Source of the DNA: JACMQX01 sp040385105
GTDB taxonomy: Bacteria > Pseudomonadota > Gammaproteobacteria > Burkholderiales > Burkholderiaceae_C
DNA length: 64,000 nucleotides
Reading direction: 5' to 3'
Assembly (NCBI GenBank): GCA_040385105.1
Contig: JAZKHY010000010.1
Coordinates: 1-64,000 of the forward strand
Below, piece by piece: positions 1 through 9,795 of the stretch. The first letter of the stretch is position 1. Every line of letters starts with the position of its first letter. Under the pieces are notes generated by a model. That model ran no database searches. It was not told the origin of the DNA and saw only the letters and a list, made by a program, of their open reading frames with translations. A program made the position numbers and the translations under genes.

Positions 1-1
1 G

Positions 2-316
2 TGGGTGGGCCAGTACCGTGACCGCAAGATCCACCAGATCGACCCGGCCACAGGCGCCATCCGGCGCACCATCGAGTCCAACCGCTTCGTCACCGGCGTG
101 ACCTGGGTGGACGGCGAGCTGTGGCACGGCACATGGGAGGGCGAGGAGAGCGAGCTGCGCCACATCGATGCGCAAAGCGGCGCCGTGCTCGAGCGGCTGA
201 AGATGCCGCAGGGCGTGTTCGTCAGCGGCCTGGAGTCCGACGGCGCCGACTTGTTTTATTGCGGCGGCGGGCCGAGCGGCAAGGTCCGCGCGGTGCGGCG
301 GCCGAAGAGCGTCTGA
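2..316 (+). CDS. C-terminal part of a beta-propeller protein (glutaminyl-cyclotransferase/SMP-30-like), cut by window edge
   Basis: The frame is open to the first base of the window and ends at TGA 314-316, so only about 104 C-terminal residues are present. The visible sequence has propeller-blade features: repeated blocks of the kind KIHQIDPATGAI, GVTWVDGELWHGTW and LRHIDAQSGAVLERL, which are short beta strands punctuated by D-x-x-T/S-G turns. This is typical of six- or seven-bladed propellers such as SMP-30/gluconolactonase-like or glutamine-cyclotransferase-like proteins of roughly 230 residues. A GTG at position 5 could start translation, but upstream codons (W-V) are in frame, so I treat it as an internal codon of a longer gene. 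The precise substrate cannot be told. Fold assignment is moderate; function is unknown. Confidence 0.55.
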   Translation, partial: WVGQYRDRKIHQIDPATGAIRRTIESNRFVTGVTWVDGELWHGTWEGEESELRHIDAQSGAVLERLKMPQGVFVSGLESDGADLFYCGGGPSGKVRAVRRPKSV

Positions 317-455
317 ACCTGCAAGCTGTTGAACGGCAGCGACGTCAATTCGGCTCAAGACCTGCGAGGTTTGAGGGACAAGAACGAGTCAGCCTGCAAA
401 CTTGAACTCATAAGTCTACATTAAGACTCAAGAGTTTTAATTGCAGGAACTGGCC

Positions 456-1313
456 ATGTCGACCCCCTTTCTTTCCGTCCTGAGGCCGTCTCTTGTGGCT
501 GCTTTCACATACACCGCGCTGGCCTGGCCGGCCTATGCCCAGCCGCAGGCGGCAAAGCCGGCTGCGGCGGTGGACCCGGAGCTCGTCTCACACCCCTGGG
601 TGGTGCCGCCGCCCAGCCGCCAGGCCGAGGCCTACTTCACCAACCTCAAGGACGGCGACTCGGTCCAGGCGCCGTTTGTGGCGCGTTTTGGTTTGTCGAT
701 GCGCGGGCTGGTCCCGGCCGGCAAGACGGCGGGCCGTGCGGGCCACCACCACCTGCTGGTGAACCAGCCGCTGCCGCTGGACTTCAAGAAGCCGCTGCCG
801 TTCACCGACAAGTACATCCACTTCGGCAAGGGCCAGATGGAAATGGTGCTCGACCTCAAGCCCGGCACCTACCAGCTGAACCTGTTGCTGGCAGACCAGG
901 GGCACATTCCCTACTTTGTTTACAGCAAGCCGCTGAGCGTGACCGTCACGCGCCAGAACAAGGGTGTCACACCGGCAGCGGTGGCCGGCCCGCCCCGCAT
1001 CGAAGTCCTTGCGCCCGATGCCGGCGCCACGGTGCGCCCGCCCTTCCGCGTGCTTTTCCATGCAAGCGGCTACAACGTGTCGCACGCAGCCGCAGGCGTG
1101 GCGGACACCGGCCACTTCAGGCTCACCGTTGAACGTGCGGGGAAGCCGTCCGAGGTGATCGATTTCCGCCAGGGCCAGACCGAGGTCTGGTTGCAACCAC
1201 CCGTTGGCGACTACCAGTTGAAACTGGACATGGTGAACAACGTCGAAGCGGCCAAAGTCATGGCTTCTGCAAAGCCGGTCAGGATCGCGGTGGCCTCGAA
1301 TCTCCAGCCCTGA
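456..1313 (+). CDS. Exported protein with two DUF4399 domains
   Basis: Predicted 285-residue exported protein of unknown function. ATG 456 is chosen because AGGA at 445-448 lies 7 nt upstream; an in-frame TTG at 441 is less likely. The N-terminus is a Sec signal (hydrophobic run, then AYAQ cleavage region). Residues roughly 45-160 and 175-280 look like two copies of the DUF4399 fold: both begin after a proline-rich stretch with hydrophobic-D-G/A-x-V-x-x-P-F-x-V/L-x-F, the first has A-G-H-H-H-L followed later by G-Q-M-E-x-V-L-D-L-K-P-G-T-Y-Q-L, and the second has T-G-H-F-R-L and G-Q-T-E-V-W-L-Q-P-P-V-G-D-Y-Q-L. The histidines in the first copy suggest metal or ligand binding, which is inference. 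It stands alone and converges with the pbpC gene, whose stop is 35 bases away. Confidence 0.75.
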   Translation: MSTPFLSVLRPSLVAAFTYTALAWPAYAQPQAAKPAAAVDPELVSHPWVVPPPSRQAEAYFTNLKDGDSVQAPFVARFGLSMRGLVPAGKTAGRAGHHHLLVNQPLPLDFKKPLPFTDKYIHFGKGQMEMVLDLKPGTYQLNLLLADQGHIPYFVYSKPLSVTVTRQNKGVTPAAVAGPPRIEVLAPDAGATVRPPFRVLFHASGYNVSHAAAGVADTGHFRLTVERAGKPSEVIDFRQGQTEVWLQPPVGDYQLKLDMVNNVEAAKVMASAKPVRIAVASNLQP

Positions 1314-1348
1314 CCTGGGCAGCGGCCGGCCGCACCGGCTTGCATGGC

Positions 1349-3631
1349 TCAGTTCTTCGCGACTTTCACTCCCGCGCCGCGCACCTCGATGCGCACCTCG
1401 TCAACGACCTCACCCTTGTCATTGGCCAGCTGCACCACATGCCGTCCGGGCCAGGGCAGCCATTGCGCCTGCGCGCCGCGCGCCCAGGGTTTGCCGTCCA
1501 TGAGCCAGCGGCCCGTTGCACCGCTGGCGGTGAAGCCCAGGCGCTGGCGGCTGGGCGGGATGTCCGGGTCCAGCGCGATGATGGTTCCGCTGGCTGGCGC
1601 CGTGATGCGCAGGGGCACAGGCGCCGCCGCCGCTCTCGCGGTGGACGTGACGCCCTTGCGGGCTGCGGGCGGCCCCTCCATCGCAAAACTGGCCTGCTCG
1701 GTGCCTTGCAGGAACCACTCGCTGCGCTGCGCTTCCAGCCCGTCACCAAAGCTCGCACGGGCCTGCACCAGGCCCGGCGGCGCCAGCGGGGCGCGGCTGG
1801 GCGTGCGCGCATGCAGGCGCTGCATCACGGCGGCCCACACTGGTGCCGCGCCGCTGGTGCCGCTCACGTCCCACATCGGCGCGCCGCCTGCATTGCCCAC
1901 CCACACGCCCACGGCGTAGCGCTGCGACCAGCCGACGGCCCAGTTGTCGCGCATGTCCTTGCTGGTGCCGGTTTTCACTGCCGTCCAGAAGCGGGTGTTC
2001 AGGATGCTGCTGGTGCCGAAGGTGCGGGCCCGTGCGTTGCTGTCGCCCAGGATGTCGCCGACGATGAAGGCGGCGCGCGGGTCGAGCACTGGCACCGGTC
2101 CTGCAGGCATGCCCACAGCGCCAAAGCGCCCGCCATTGGCCAGCGTGCGGAAGGCATTGGTGAGCGACAGCAGCGACACCTCCGCGCTGCCGAGTGCCAG
2201 GCTGTAGCCGTAGTAGTCGCCTGGCTCGCGCAGCGGCAGCCCGGCGGCCCCCAGCTGCCGGTGGAAGGCGCCGGGCGACACCATCACCAGCGTGCGCACG
2301 GCGGGCACGTTGAGCGACGACGCCAGCGCGGTGCGGGCCGATACCCAGCCCTTGAACTGCCGGTCGTAGTTCTGGGGGATGTAGAGCCCGCCGGCGGTGG
2401 CGATGTGCGCGGGCGAGTCTTCCAGCAGCGAGGCCGCTGTCATGCGCCGCTCGGCAATCGCCTGGGCATAAAGAAAGGGCTTGAGGGTGGAGCCGGGCTG
2501 CCGCAGGGCCATCACGCCGTCCACCTCTGACGCGGCACTCAGTTCGCCCGACGAGCCAACCCAGGCCAGCACCTCGCCGCTGGCGTTGTCCAGTACCACC
2601 AGGGCGCCGTCCTGCACATTGCGGCCACGCAGCTCGCGCAGGTGGCGTTGCAGGGTTTCCAGCGCGAATCGTTGCAGCGGTGCGGACAGCGTGCTCCGGA
2701 TCGCCGCTGCAGCTGTTGGCTTTGCCGGCTCGCCACGCGCGGCAAGCAGCCTGCGCGCATGGTGCGGCGCAATGCCTTCGCTGGCCCCGAACACGCGGCG
2801 CTGGAGTGCGGCGGTGGCGAACATGTCCAGCCCATCGCAATCCACCTTCCCCTGCGGCTGCATGGTCTTGAGGACGCCGCAGGCACGCTGGCTGACCTGC
2901 TGCACCTTCGCATTCGGCGCCCGCACAAGCGCGGCTGCAACCGCCGCCTCGCGCTCGTCGAGCCCGTGCGCGGCCTTGCCGAACAGCGTGCGGCTCAGCG
3001 CGTCAATGCCGACAATCTCGCCGCGGAACGGCACGATGTTCAGGTAAGCCTCCAGGATCTGGTCCTTGCGCCAGCGCCGCTCCAGCACCTGCGCGGCCAC
3101 GGTCTGGCCGAGCTTTTGCGTCACGGTGCGGCCACCGGGGCCGCGTTGCCAGTCACCGTCAAGCAGGCCGGCGAGTTGCATCGTGATGGTCGATGCGCCG
3201 CGCGTGCGGTTGTTGAGCAGGTTGCCCCAGGCTGCTGCCGATGCGGCGCGCCAGTCCACGCCGCTGTGTTCGTAGAAGCGCTTGTCCTCGCTGAGGATCA
3301 TCGCGGTGCGCAGGGCGGGCGACACGTCCGCCAGCGCCAGCCACTGGCCGCGCCGCACGCTGCTGTCGGTGCGCAGGCGCTGCAGCAGCTCGCCGTTGCG
3401 GTCTAGCACGAGGGTGTCGGAGGGCTGGTGGCTGGTGCGGACTTCTTCATAGGACGGCAGGGCGTGTGCGTTGTTCCCGGCGCTCAGGAGCACGGCCACA
3501 AGGAGGGCTGTCATTGCGGGCCTGACCCGCAATCCATGCTGGCGCTCTGCAAATGCTGATGCACGCCACTGTGGATCCCGGATCAAGTCCGGGATGACAA
3601 GTCCTTTGGACTGGTGAGGTTTGAGCTTCAC
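1349..3631 (-). CDS. pbpC: Penicillin-binding protein 1C (peptidoglycan glycosyltransferase/transpeptidase)
   Basis: Bifunctional class A PBP of the PbpC family, 760 residues, acting in the periplasm on peptidoglycan. Visible in order: membrane anchor (TALLVAVLLSAGNN, about residues 41-57); GT51 glycosyltransferase with the catalytic E-D-K-R-F-Y-E-H-x-G-V-D-W motif near residue 114 and T-I-T-M-Q-L-A; transpeptidase with S-T-L-K, S-L-N and K-T-G-T-S; and a C-terminal BiPBP_C domain over the last 90 residues. The start is GTG 3631: its GTGA overlaps the macroglobulin stop, and GGAGG sits 7 nt upstream. Residues about 11-41 are encoded by a palindromic dispersed repeat (3509-3599), including an internal ATG at 3514 that is an alternative start. 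Pairing with the macroglobulin gene is conserved in E. coli (yfhM-pbpC). Confidence 0.93.
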   Translation of the reverse strand: MKLKPHQSKGLVIPDLIRDPQWRASAFAERQHGLRVRPAMTALLVAVLLSAGNNAHALPSYEEVRTSHQPSDTLVLDRNGELLQRLRTDSSVRRGQWLALADVSPALRTAMILSEDKRFYEHSGVDWRAASAAAWGNLLNNRTRGASTITMQLAGLLDGDWQRGPGGRTVTQKLGQTVAAQVLERRWRKDQILEAYLNIVPFRGEIVGIDALSRTLFGKAAHGLDEREAAVAAALVRAPNAKVQQVSQRACGVLKTMQPQGKVDCDGLDMFATAALQRRVFGASEGIAPHHARRLLAARGEPAKPTAAAAIRSTLSAPLQRFALETLQRHLRELRGRNVQDGALVVLDNASGEVLAWVGSSGELSAASEVDGVMALRQPGSTLKPFLYAQAIAERRMTAASLLEDSPAHIATAGGLYIPQNYDRQFKGWVSARTALASSLNVPAVRTLVMVSPGAFHRQLGAAGLPLREPGDYYGYSLALGSAEVSLLSLTNAFRTLANGGRFGAVGMPAGPVPVLDPRAAFIVGDILGDSNARARTFGTSSILNTRFWTAVKTGTSKDMRDNWAVGWSQRYAVGVWVGNAGGAPMWDVSGTSGAAPVWAAVMQRLHARTPSRAPLAPPGLVQARASFGDGLEAQRSEWFLQGTEQASFAMEGPPAARKGVTSTARAAAAPVPLRITAPASGTIIALDPDIPPSRQRLGFTASGATGRWLMDGKPWARGAQAQWLPWPGRHVVQLANDKGEVVDEVRIEVRGAGVKVAKN
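3509..3599. repeat. Composite palindromic repeat (VIPDLIRDP type) inside the pbpC 5' end
   Basis: A 91-bp segment bounded by TGTCAT (3509-3514) and ATGACA (3594-3599) in inverted orientation. It holds two hairpins: TTGCGGG/CCCGCAA at 3514-3532 (7-bp stem) and ATCCCGGA/TCCGGGAT at 3575-3595 (8-bp stem, 5-nt loop). It resembles a widespread family of extragenic palindromes whose translation reads V-I-P-D-L-I-R-D-P in many proteobacterial proteins; that family recognition is from memory. Here it is read in frame as part of pbpC. A related hairpin occurs at the 3' end of xdhA. Confidence 0.8.
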
Positions 3632-6600
3632 CGCGCCGCCTCCACCTTCACCCGCGCATTCGGCGTCTCGCCGAACATCTCGGGCGCATACATGGCTTCC
3701 ACGCGGCTGGGCGGCAGCGAGAACTCGCCGACGTTGTTCAGGCGGACCGTGTACTCCATCTTGATGATGCCCTTTGGCACGTACTCGTAGTAGCTGCGGT
3801 ACGACTCGAAGCTGCGCTCCTCAAAGGCAGGCGAGGCATTGCCCGACTGGCTCTTCTCGCCCGAGGTCGCGATCTGCGAATCGCGGCCGAGGCCGCCGCC
3901 CAGAATCGTCGAGCCGCCGGGGATCGGGTCGGTGATGACGACCCAGGTCATGTCGGCTGACGCGTTGACCTCCAGCGACACGCGCAGCACATCGCCGCGT
4001 GTGTACACCCCGGCCACAGCCTGCTCCACCGGCGTGATCGTCTTTTTGATGGCATAGCCCGCGCTGAACGGCGCCTTGAGCTGGATGGCTGCGACGGATT
4101 GCAGCGTGAGCCAGGGCTTGCCCGCACCCTGGTGCGTGACGCTCAGGCTGTCCTTGCCACCGTCGGCTTTCCACGGCAGGAACATGGTGTTGTTCTTCAG
4201 GTTGCCGGGGCTGGCGGGTGCACCGAACCACGGCACGCCACGTGTGCCCTCCGGTTGCATTTGATTTGGAGCGCCGGCCGCGTCGGTGGTCTTCACGCGT
4301 TCCACCTTGCTCCACTCCACCGCAGCATTGCCAGTACCCATCGCAGCACGCGTCACACCCGCCACCGGCACCGCCTCAAACTTCGCAGAGAACTTCTCCA
4401 GCGCGATGCCGCCCCAGAGGTTGGCCGTGGTGGTGTGCCAGGCGCCGTTCTGCTGGCGGCTGATGAAGCCGTTGGCCAGCCGCCCCATGTCGTCCTTCCA
4501 GGCCGGGTCGTCCATCACGGCCAGCATCAGGCGCGCGGTGTTGACGTCGCCGTTGGTCATCAGCCACCACCAGTAGTCGTCTTTCTCGGTGCTGAAGATC
4601 AGCTTGGTGCCCTGGAAGGAGAGGCGCGAGCGCAGCACCTGCGTGGCCTCGGCCAGGCGCTGCTCGCGCTGCGGTACGTCGCCCACACGCTTCAGGATGT
4701 TCAGCCAGTCGATCACTGCATGGGTCGGCCACTGGTTGGGCGCAATGGTCACGCTGCCCAGCATGCGGCCCTGCGCCTTGCCGTAGCGCGACAAGGCCTC
4801 GATGGCGGCGAGCTTGCGCACGTCCAGGTCCTTGCGCGGGCTCCAGAATTCGCGGCTGATGCGGCCTTCCACAAAGGCGATCAATCCACGCTCCATCGGC
4901 GCACGCACATCGTCCGGCAAGGCAAAGCCCGGGTTGATGCCGGAGGCCTCATGCGTGGCGGCCAGCAGGTACGCGGTAAGCGCATCGCTGCCCCGGTTGC
5001 TGTCGCCCTCGCGCGGCGGGAAGTAGCTGGCCAGGCCATCGGCGTCCAGGTAGTTCGGCAGCACGCCCACCACACCCTGCCACATCTTTGCGTCGCGCAG
5101 GCCGACCGACTTGCTGGTCTTCTGCTCCAGGCAGGCGAACGGGTAGCGGGCAAACCAGTCGCGCACGCCCGGCAGGCCTTCAGCCAGCCTGGGCTGCAAG
5201 GCAAGCTTGAGCCCACCGCGGCCGGGGAGGGCGTCGGCCGGCGGGTTCACATCAAGGTTGAACGTGCCTTCCACCTGCACCAGCGTTGCCTGCTGCACCG
5301 TCAGCGGAACAGCAGGGATGATGCGCTGGCGCGCCTTGAGCGCATCCTTCGCGCCGCCCACCGTGTCCTTCGCCTCGATCTCCCAGAGGATGGCTTCTGC
5401 CCGCGTCAATGCCAGCTGTGCGGGCGCGGTCACCATCCATGCCACTTCGCGTGCCTCGCCGGCCGGGATGTCCACCACCTGCGGCTTCAGCTCGAGCATC
5501 GTGGCACGCGGCGCCACCTCCACCTTCATGGTCTTCTGCGTGGTGTTGCGCAGCGTGATCTGTGCGCGGAACTGGTCATCCTCGCGCACCAGCGGCGGCA
5601 GGCCGCTGATGATCTGCAGGTCCTGTGTGGCGCGGATGGCGGTATGTCCGGTACCGAACATACCGGTGCCCGCGTCGGCCACGGCCACAATCCTGAAAGT
5701 GGTCAACGCATCATTGAGTGGCACCATCACCACCGCCTGGCCGCTGGCGTCCAGCACCACCCTGGGGTTCCACAGCAGCAGTGTCTCCAGCAGCTCGCGC
5801 GCGCCGCTGTTGCCCCCGCCGCCGCCGGCCGGCACGGCCTTGCGGCCGTAGTGGCGCCGGCCGATGATCTCCATTTGCGCGGTCGATGTTTCCACGCCCC
5901 AGGCGCGCCGCTGCAGCATGGCGCCCAGCAGGTCCCAGCTGTTGTTGGGCATCAGCTCCAGCAGTGCCTGGTCCACCGCGGCCAGCGCCACTTCGGCATT
6001 GGCGGCGGGCTTGCCGTCCGGCAGCTTCGCGGTGATGGTCACCCGGGCCTGGGCACGCACCGGGTAGCTCTCCTTGTCGGCCTTGACGCTCACATCCAGC
6101 TGGTGCGCCTTCGTGCCCACGCGGATCTCCGCCAGGCCCAGGCGGAAGGCAGGCTTGCTCAGGTCAACCAGCGCCGTCGGCGCCACATACTCACGGCCCT
6201 CGAACCAGAACGACGTCCACCACTCGCGCGGCGCCTTGTAGCCCCAGGTGAAGAACGAGTACCAGGGCACTTCGCGCAGCCGGCCGCGCAGGGCCAGCAC
6301 GCTCACATACACATTGGGGCCCCAGCCTTCCCTGATCTGCAGGCTCACCGTCGGGTCCTGCCCGTTGAGCTGCACCACCTGTGTTTCCACGATGCCTTCG
6401 CGCTCCACCGTCAGCAGCGCGGTGGCAAAGCGGAAGGGCATGCGCACCTGGAACTTCGCGGTCTCGCCAGGCTGGTAGCTTTTCTTCTCGGGCAGCAGGT
6501 CGATGCGGTCATGGTTCTCTCCGCCAAACCACAGCTCGCCCTGGCGCGTCACGTACACCGAGCTGGCGGCCTGGATGGTGTGGCTGGCCGCATCCGTCGC

Positions 6601-9600
6601 AGTCACGACCAGCTCCACCTCGCCGGGCTCGCCGAGTTTTGCCTCGCACAGAAGCAGGCCGCGCGAGTCGCTCTTGCCGCTGCAGACATTGCCCAGGTCC
6701 TTCACCTCGGTCTTGTTGTCATAGGTGTAGAAGCCGCCGACCATGCGCTTGCGGCTGGTGGTAACGATGCGGGCCACGGCCTTCACATCCAGCGCAATGC
6801 CGGCGGCAGGCTTGCCGGTGAGGTCCAGCGCCAGCGCCTGGAAGCGGATCTTCTGGCTGGTGGAGACCCAGCCCTCGGTCTTGATGCCGGCCACCACGTC
6901 GGCGGGCCAGAGCGTGGAGGTGCTGCGCAAAGTCTGCACCTCGCCGTTCGGGTCGGCATAGGTGGCTTCCAGCAGCAGTTCCTGCGGCCTTGGCGAGGCG
7001 GGCACCTTGTCGATGGTCACCTTGCCTGCGCCATTGCGGTCCAGCGTGAGGGGCAGCTTGTCGGCAATCACCCGCTGGTCCTGCGAGGCCGTGGCTTCTT
7101 CCTCGCCGCTTTCGTCGCTGCTGGCGCGCTTGCCGCGCGGCGGCTGGAAGCTGAACTCGTCAAAGTCGCGAAAGCCCAGGTATTTGCCGCGCACCAGGGC
7201 CGACACCCGCACCGGCAGGTTGGCCGCGCCGCCGCCGGCCACATAGTTGATCTGCAGTTCCGTGGGCACCGACTGCACGCCGACCAGCGCCTTCTTGTCC
7301 ACCGGCGTGATGCGGCCTTCCAGCACCGGCAGGCGGAATTCCTCGACGCGGAACTCGCCGGTTGAAAAGCTGCGGCCTGCCTCGGCCGAGCCCCTGAGCG
7401 AGACCTGGTACACGCCGAGCTTGGCGCCCGGCGGCACGGCAAAGCTGTTCTCCGCGCTCTGGCCGCCGGTGGCGGTCTTGCGCCAGGCCACGGGCTGGGT
7501 GAACTGCTGGCCGCTGCCCATATGCGTCACCACCAGCGTGCCCGGCACGGCCTGCGGCAGGCCGAAGCCCTTGCTGGTTTCGGTGCGGAGAATATGCTTC
7601 ATCGACACCGTCTCGCCGGCCCGCAGCAGCGTGCGGTCAAAAATCGTGTGCGCGCGTTCATCCGGCCGCGCCTCGCGGCTGGTCGGCACATTGAAGCGCC
7701 AGGGCTCGATGCCGCGGTACCAGTCGCTCCAGGTGAAGGCCATGTCTTCCACCGCGCCATCCTTTGCGCGGGCACTCACAAAATACGCCTGGCGGTTGTC
7801 GCCGTCATCCTCGGTGCCAGTGTTGCGGCAGGTGGCAGCCTCCGGCGGCACACCCTTCAGGTCGGCCACGCCCTGCGCATTGGTGGTGCCGGTGGCGACT
7901 TCCTTGCCCGAGCAGTCCGAGACGCGCACAAGGGCGCCCGCCACCGGCTTGCCCTTGTCCAGTGTCGTCACCCAGGCCAGCGCATTCTCGCGGCCGAGCT
8001 TGAAGTGCACGCCCAGGTTGGTCACCAGCGCCGAGGTGCGCACATACATGGTTCGCGTGGCGCCGTAGCGTTCGTCCAGCAGCGCGGTGCCAAGTGACTG
8101 TGAAGCAATCTCCACCACATGGAAGCCGGGCGTCAGCGGTATGCCGACCACTTCGAAAGGGCGCGGGTCGTTGTTCGCGGGTTTGGGCAGGTCCAGCGTT
8201 TTCACGCCGGCCTGGCCCTGCAGCAATGAAACCGCGCGCGACTCGACCCAGCGCCTGTCGCGGTCTTCCAGGATCTTCGGCAGCGGCGTGCGGCTGTCGG
8301 ACGCCGCGTCCTTGCGGGATACATTGAACTGGTCGTAGCGCTGCACCTTGCGGAACCAGGCGATGATCTCCGCATCGGTCTTCGGCTGCAGGTCGCTGAC
8401 CTTGCCGCCCGGTGTAAGGCCCTGCACCCTGAGCGCAGCCTCCACATTGCGCAGCGTCACGGGCAGCATCGGCCCGCCTTCGGGCTCGGCAAAGCGCTCG
8501 ACGATGCCAAATGGCGCCGCTGCAAACTTGGCCAGCGGCGGCATCGGCCCTGTGGCCACCTTCAGCGGGAAGCTGTCTGCATTGCGCAGCGGCCGGCCCG
8601 AGGCGTCCTTGAAGTCCTTCGGCAGCTCGATGGTGAACGGCGTCTGTTCGGGGAAAGCCGGCTTGAACGTCACCTCATTGACCAGTGCATCCGCCTCGCC
8701 TTCGGGCTTTTCAAAGGCGGGCTTGTAGCTGTCTTTGGCCGACTTCAGGCGGATGGCTTCGGCCAGCTTGCGCGGCACCGGCGCATTGAAGTTCAGCGTC
8801 ATCGGGCGTATCGGCAGGCAGGCGGCCTGGGCGTTCTCGCGCTCGCAGTTGAAGCTGGCGGCAAAAGGCTCGCGCACCTCGAAGTTGAAACGCTTCTCGA
8901 CCGAATTGGCAACGCCCGACGGCGTGGCCACGCCCTGGCCAAACACCAGCGACATCTTTGATGCCGGTGTGAGGCGCCGGTTGCAGGCAAGGGTGGCAAA
9001 CCGCAGCGGGTCTTTGGCAGCGGCCTTGTCCAGACCCTGCGACTTGAGCAGGGTGGCGCGGCCCTCGCCATCAATGAGCCGGACCGGCACCCGCTCGCCC
9101 AGCCCCTCGACGGCACACCAGACGTTGGCCTGCACGCTCGGCAGCGTGGCCGGGCCGTTGAGCTGCAGCACGAAGTACTGCTCCTCGTCGATGCGCGCAT
9201 AGGTGCCAGGACGCACGTTCTGCACAAACGGCCCGCCCGTATTGAACCGGTAGCTTCTGGCCGCGAGCTCGTCGCCCTTGGGCGACTTGAAGCCGGCGCG
9301 CGTCTGCAGCGAGCAGGTGACGCCCGGAGGCAGGTCGTTTCCGAATTCAAAAACCCATTCGCGGTCGCTGGTCCAGCGGCCATTGCCTGTGGTGGCCTGC
9401 GCGTCGCTGCAGCTGAGCGACAGCGGGGCGGGTGCCTTGGGGTCGCCGAAGTTGACGGCGCTGTCGTCGAACTTGGCCACCACCTGGCGGACCCTGGCGA
9501 CTTCGCCTTGCGGTGACAGGCTGGTGATCTGCAGCGCCTGGGCGCCGGCTGCCGCCAGCAGCAGCGCGGCTGCGAGCAGGTTCGTTGCGATGGTTTTCAT
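3628..9600 (-). CDS. yfhM: Alpha-2-macroglobulin family protein (bacterial, YfhM-like)
   Basis: Large exported anti-protease of 1990 residues. Bacterial macroglobulins trap proteases that breach the outer membrane and are usually partnered with PBP1C, whose gene follows here with a GTGA overlap. ATG 9600 is chosen because GGAGGAAAC lies just upstream; an in-frame start at 9642 is ignored. Residues 1-22 form a Sec signal ending A-G-A-Q-A, followed by Ig-like macroglobulin domains. A bait region is likely mid-protein. The thioester motif Y-P-F-A-C-L-E-Q is near residue 1487, followed by an alpha-helical thioester domain and a C-terminal receptor-like domain ending near the stop. Unlike E. coli YfhM there is no lipobox Cys after the signal, so it is probably soluble periplasmic or attached otherwise. 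Confidence 0.92.
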   Translation of the reverse strand: MKTIATNLLAAALLLAAAGAQALQITSLSPQGEVARVRQVVAKFDDSAVNFGDPKAPAPLSLSCSDAQATTGNGRWTSDREWVFEFGNDLPPGVTCSLQTRAGFKSPKGDELAARSYRFNTGGPFVQNVRPGTYARIDEEQYFVLQLNGPATLPSVQANVWCAVEGLGERVPVRLIDGEGRATLLKSQGLDKAAAKDPLRFATLACNRRLTPASKMSLVFGQGVATPSGVANSVEKRFNFEVREPFAASFNCERENAQAACLPIRPMTLNFNAPVPRKLAEAIRLKSAKDSYKPAFEKPEGEADALVNEVTFKPAFPEQTPFTIELPKDFKDASGRPLRNADSFPLKVATGPMPPLAKFAAAPFGIVERFAEPEGGPMLPVTLRNVEAALRVQGLTPGGKVSDLQPKTDAEIIAWFRKVQRYDQFNVSRKDAASDSRTPLPKILEDRDRRWVESRAVSLLQGQAGVKTLDLPKPANNDPRPFEVVGIPLTPGFHVVEIASQSLGTALLDERYGATRTMYVRTSALVTNLGVHFKLGRENALAWVTTLDKGKPVAGALVRVSDCSGKEVATGTTNAQGVADLKGVPPEAATCRNTGTEDDGDNRQAYFVSARAKDGAVEDMAFTWSDWYRGIEPWRFNVPTSREARPDERAHTIFDRTLLRAGETVSMKHILRTETSKGFGLPQAVPGTLVVTHMGSGQQFTQPVAWRKTATGGQSAENSFAVPPGAKLGVYQVSLRGSAEAGRSFSTGEFRVEEFRLPVLEGRITPVDKKALVGVQSVPTELQINYVAGGGAANLPVRVSALVRGKYLGFRDFDEFSFQPPRGKRASSDESGEEEATASQDQRVIADKLPLTLDRNGAGKVTIDKVPASPRPQELLLEATYADPNGEVQTLRSTSTLWPADVVAGIKTEGWVSTSQKIRFQALALDLTGKPAAGIALDVKAVARIVTTSRKRMVGGFYTYDNKTEVKDLGNVCSGKSDSRGLLLCEAKLGEPGEVELVVTATDAASHTIQAASSVYVTRQGELWFGGENHDRIDLLPEKKSYQPGETAKFQVRMPFRFATALLTVEREGIVETQVVQLNGQDPTVSLQIREGWGPNVYVSVLALRGRLREVPWYSFFTWGYKAPREWWTSFWFEGREYVAPTALVDLSKPAFRLGLAEIRVGTKAHQLDVSVKADKESYPVRAQARVTITAKLPDGKPAANAEVALAAVDQALLELMPNNSWDLLGAMLQRRAWGVETSTAQMEIIGRRHYGRKAVPAGGGGGNSGARELLETLLLWNPRVVLDASGQAVVMVPLNDALTTFRIVAVADAGTGMFGTGHTAIRATQDLQIISGLPPLVREDDQFRAQITLRNTTQKTMKVEVAPRATMLELKPQVVDIPAGEAREVAWMVTAPAQLALTRAEAILWEIEAKDTVGGAKDALKARQRIIPAVPLTVQQATLVQVEGTFNLDVNPPADALPGRGGLKLALQPRLAEGLPGVRDWFARYPFACLEQKTSKSVGLRDAKMWQGVVGVLPNYLDADGLASYFPPREGDSNRGSDALTAYLLAATHEASGINPGFALPDDVRAPMERGLIAFVEGRISREFWSPRKDLDVRKLAAIEALSRYGKAQGRMLGSVTIAPNQWPTHAVIDWLNILKRVGDVPQREQRLAEATQVLRSRLSFQGTKLIFSTEKDDYWWWLMTNGDVNTARLMLAVMDDPAWKDDMGRLANGFISRQQNGAWHTTTANLWGGIALEKFSAKFEAVPVAGVTRAAMGTGNAAVEWSKVERVKTTDAAGAPNQMQPEGTRGVPWFGAPASPGNLKNNTMFLPWKADGGKDSLSVTHQGAGKPWLTLQSVAAIQLKAPFSAGYAIKKTITPVEQAVAGVYTRGDVLRVSLEVNASADMTWVVITDPIPGGSTILGGGLGRDSQIATSGEKSQSGNASPAFEERSFESYRSYYEYVPKGIIKMEYTVRLNNVGEFSLPPSRVEAMYAPEMFGETPNARVKVEAAR

Positions 9601-9795
9601 TGTTTCCTCCGTTTGCGAGGCAAGCGTAGCTGAAAACCCCACTGTTCCAGCGGAAACAACAGGCGGTTACAGGGAAGAAAGTCTCACGTTCCGGAAGAAA
9701 AGCGCACGGCCGGCGCAAGCCGGCGTTGTGCGGGATGCCACCGTTAAGCTCGGTACCGCACAGCGCCGCGCGGCCCTTCCCGGTACGCATGGTTC

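Noticed and set aside
1314..1348. Terminator in the gap between the DUF4399 and pbpC genes
   Set aside because: GCGGCCGGCCGC is palindromic but no T run follows on either strand.
4099..7365. Long open frame on the plus strand opposite the macroglobulin gene
   Set aside because: GC-rich codon use leaves antisense frames open; it has no ribosome site, no recognisable domain, and Arg/His/Gln-rich composition typical of shadow frames.
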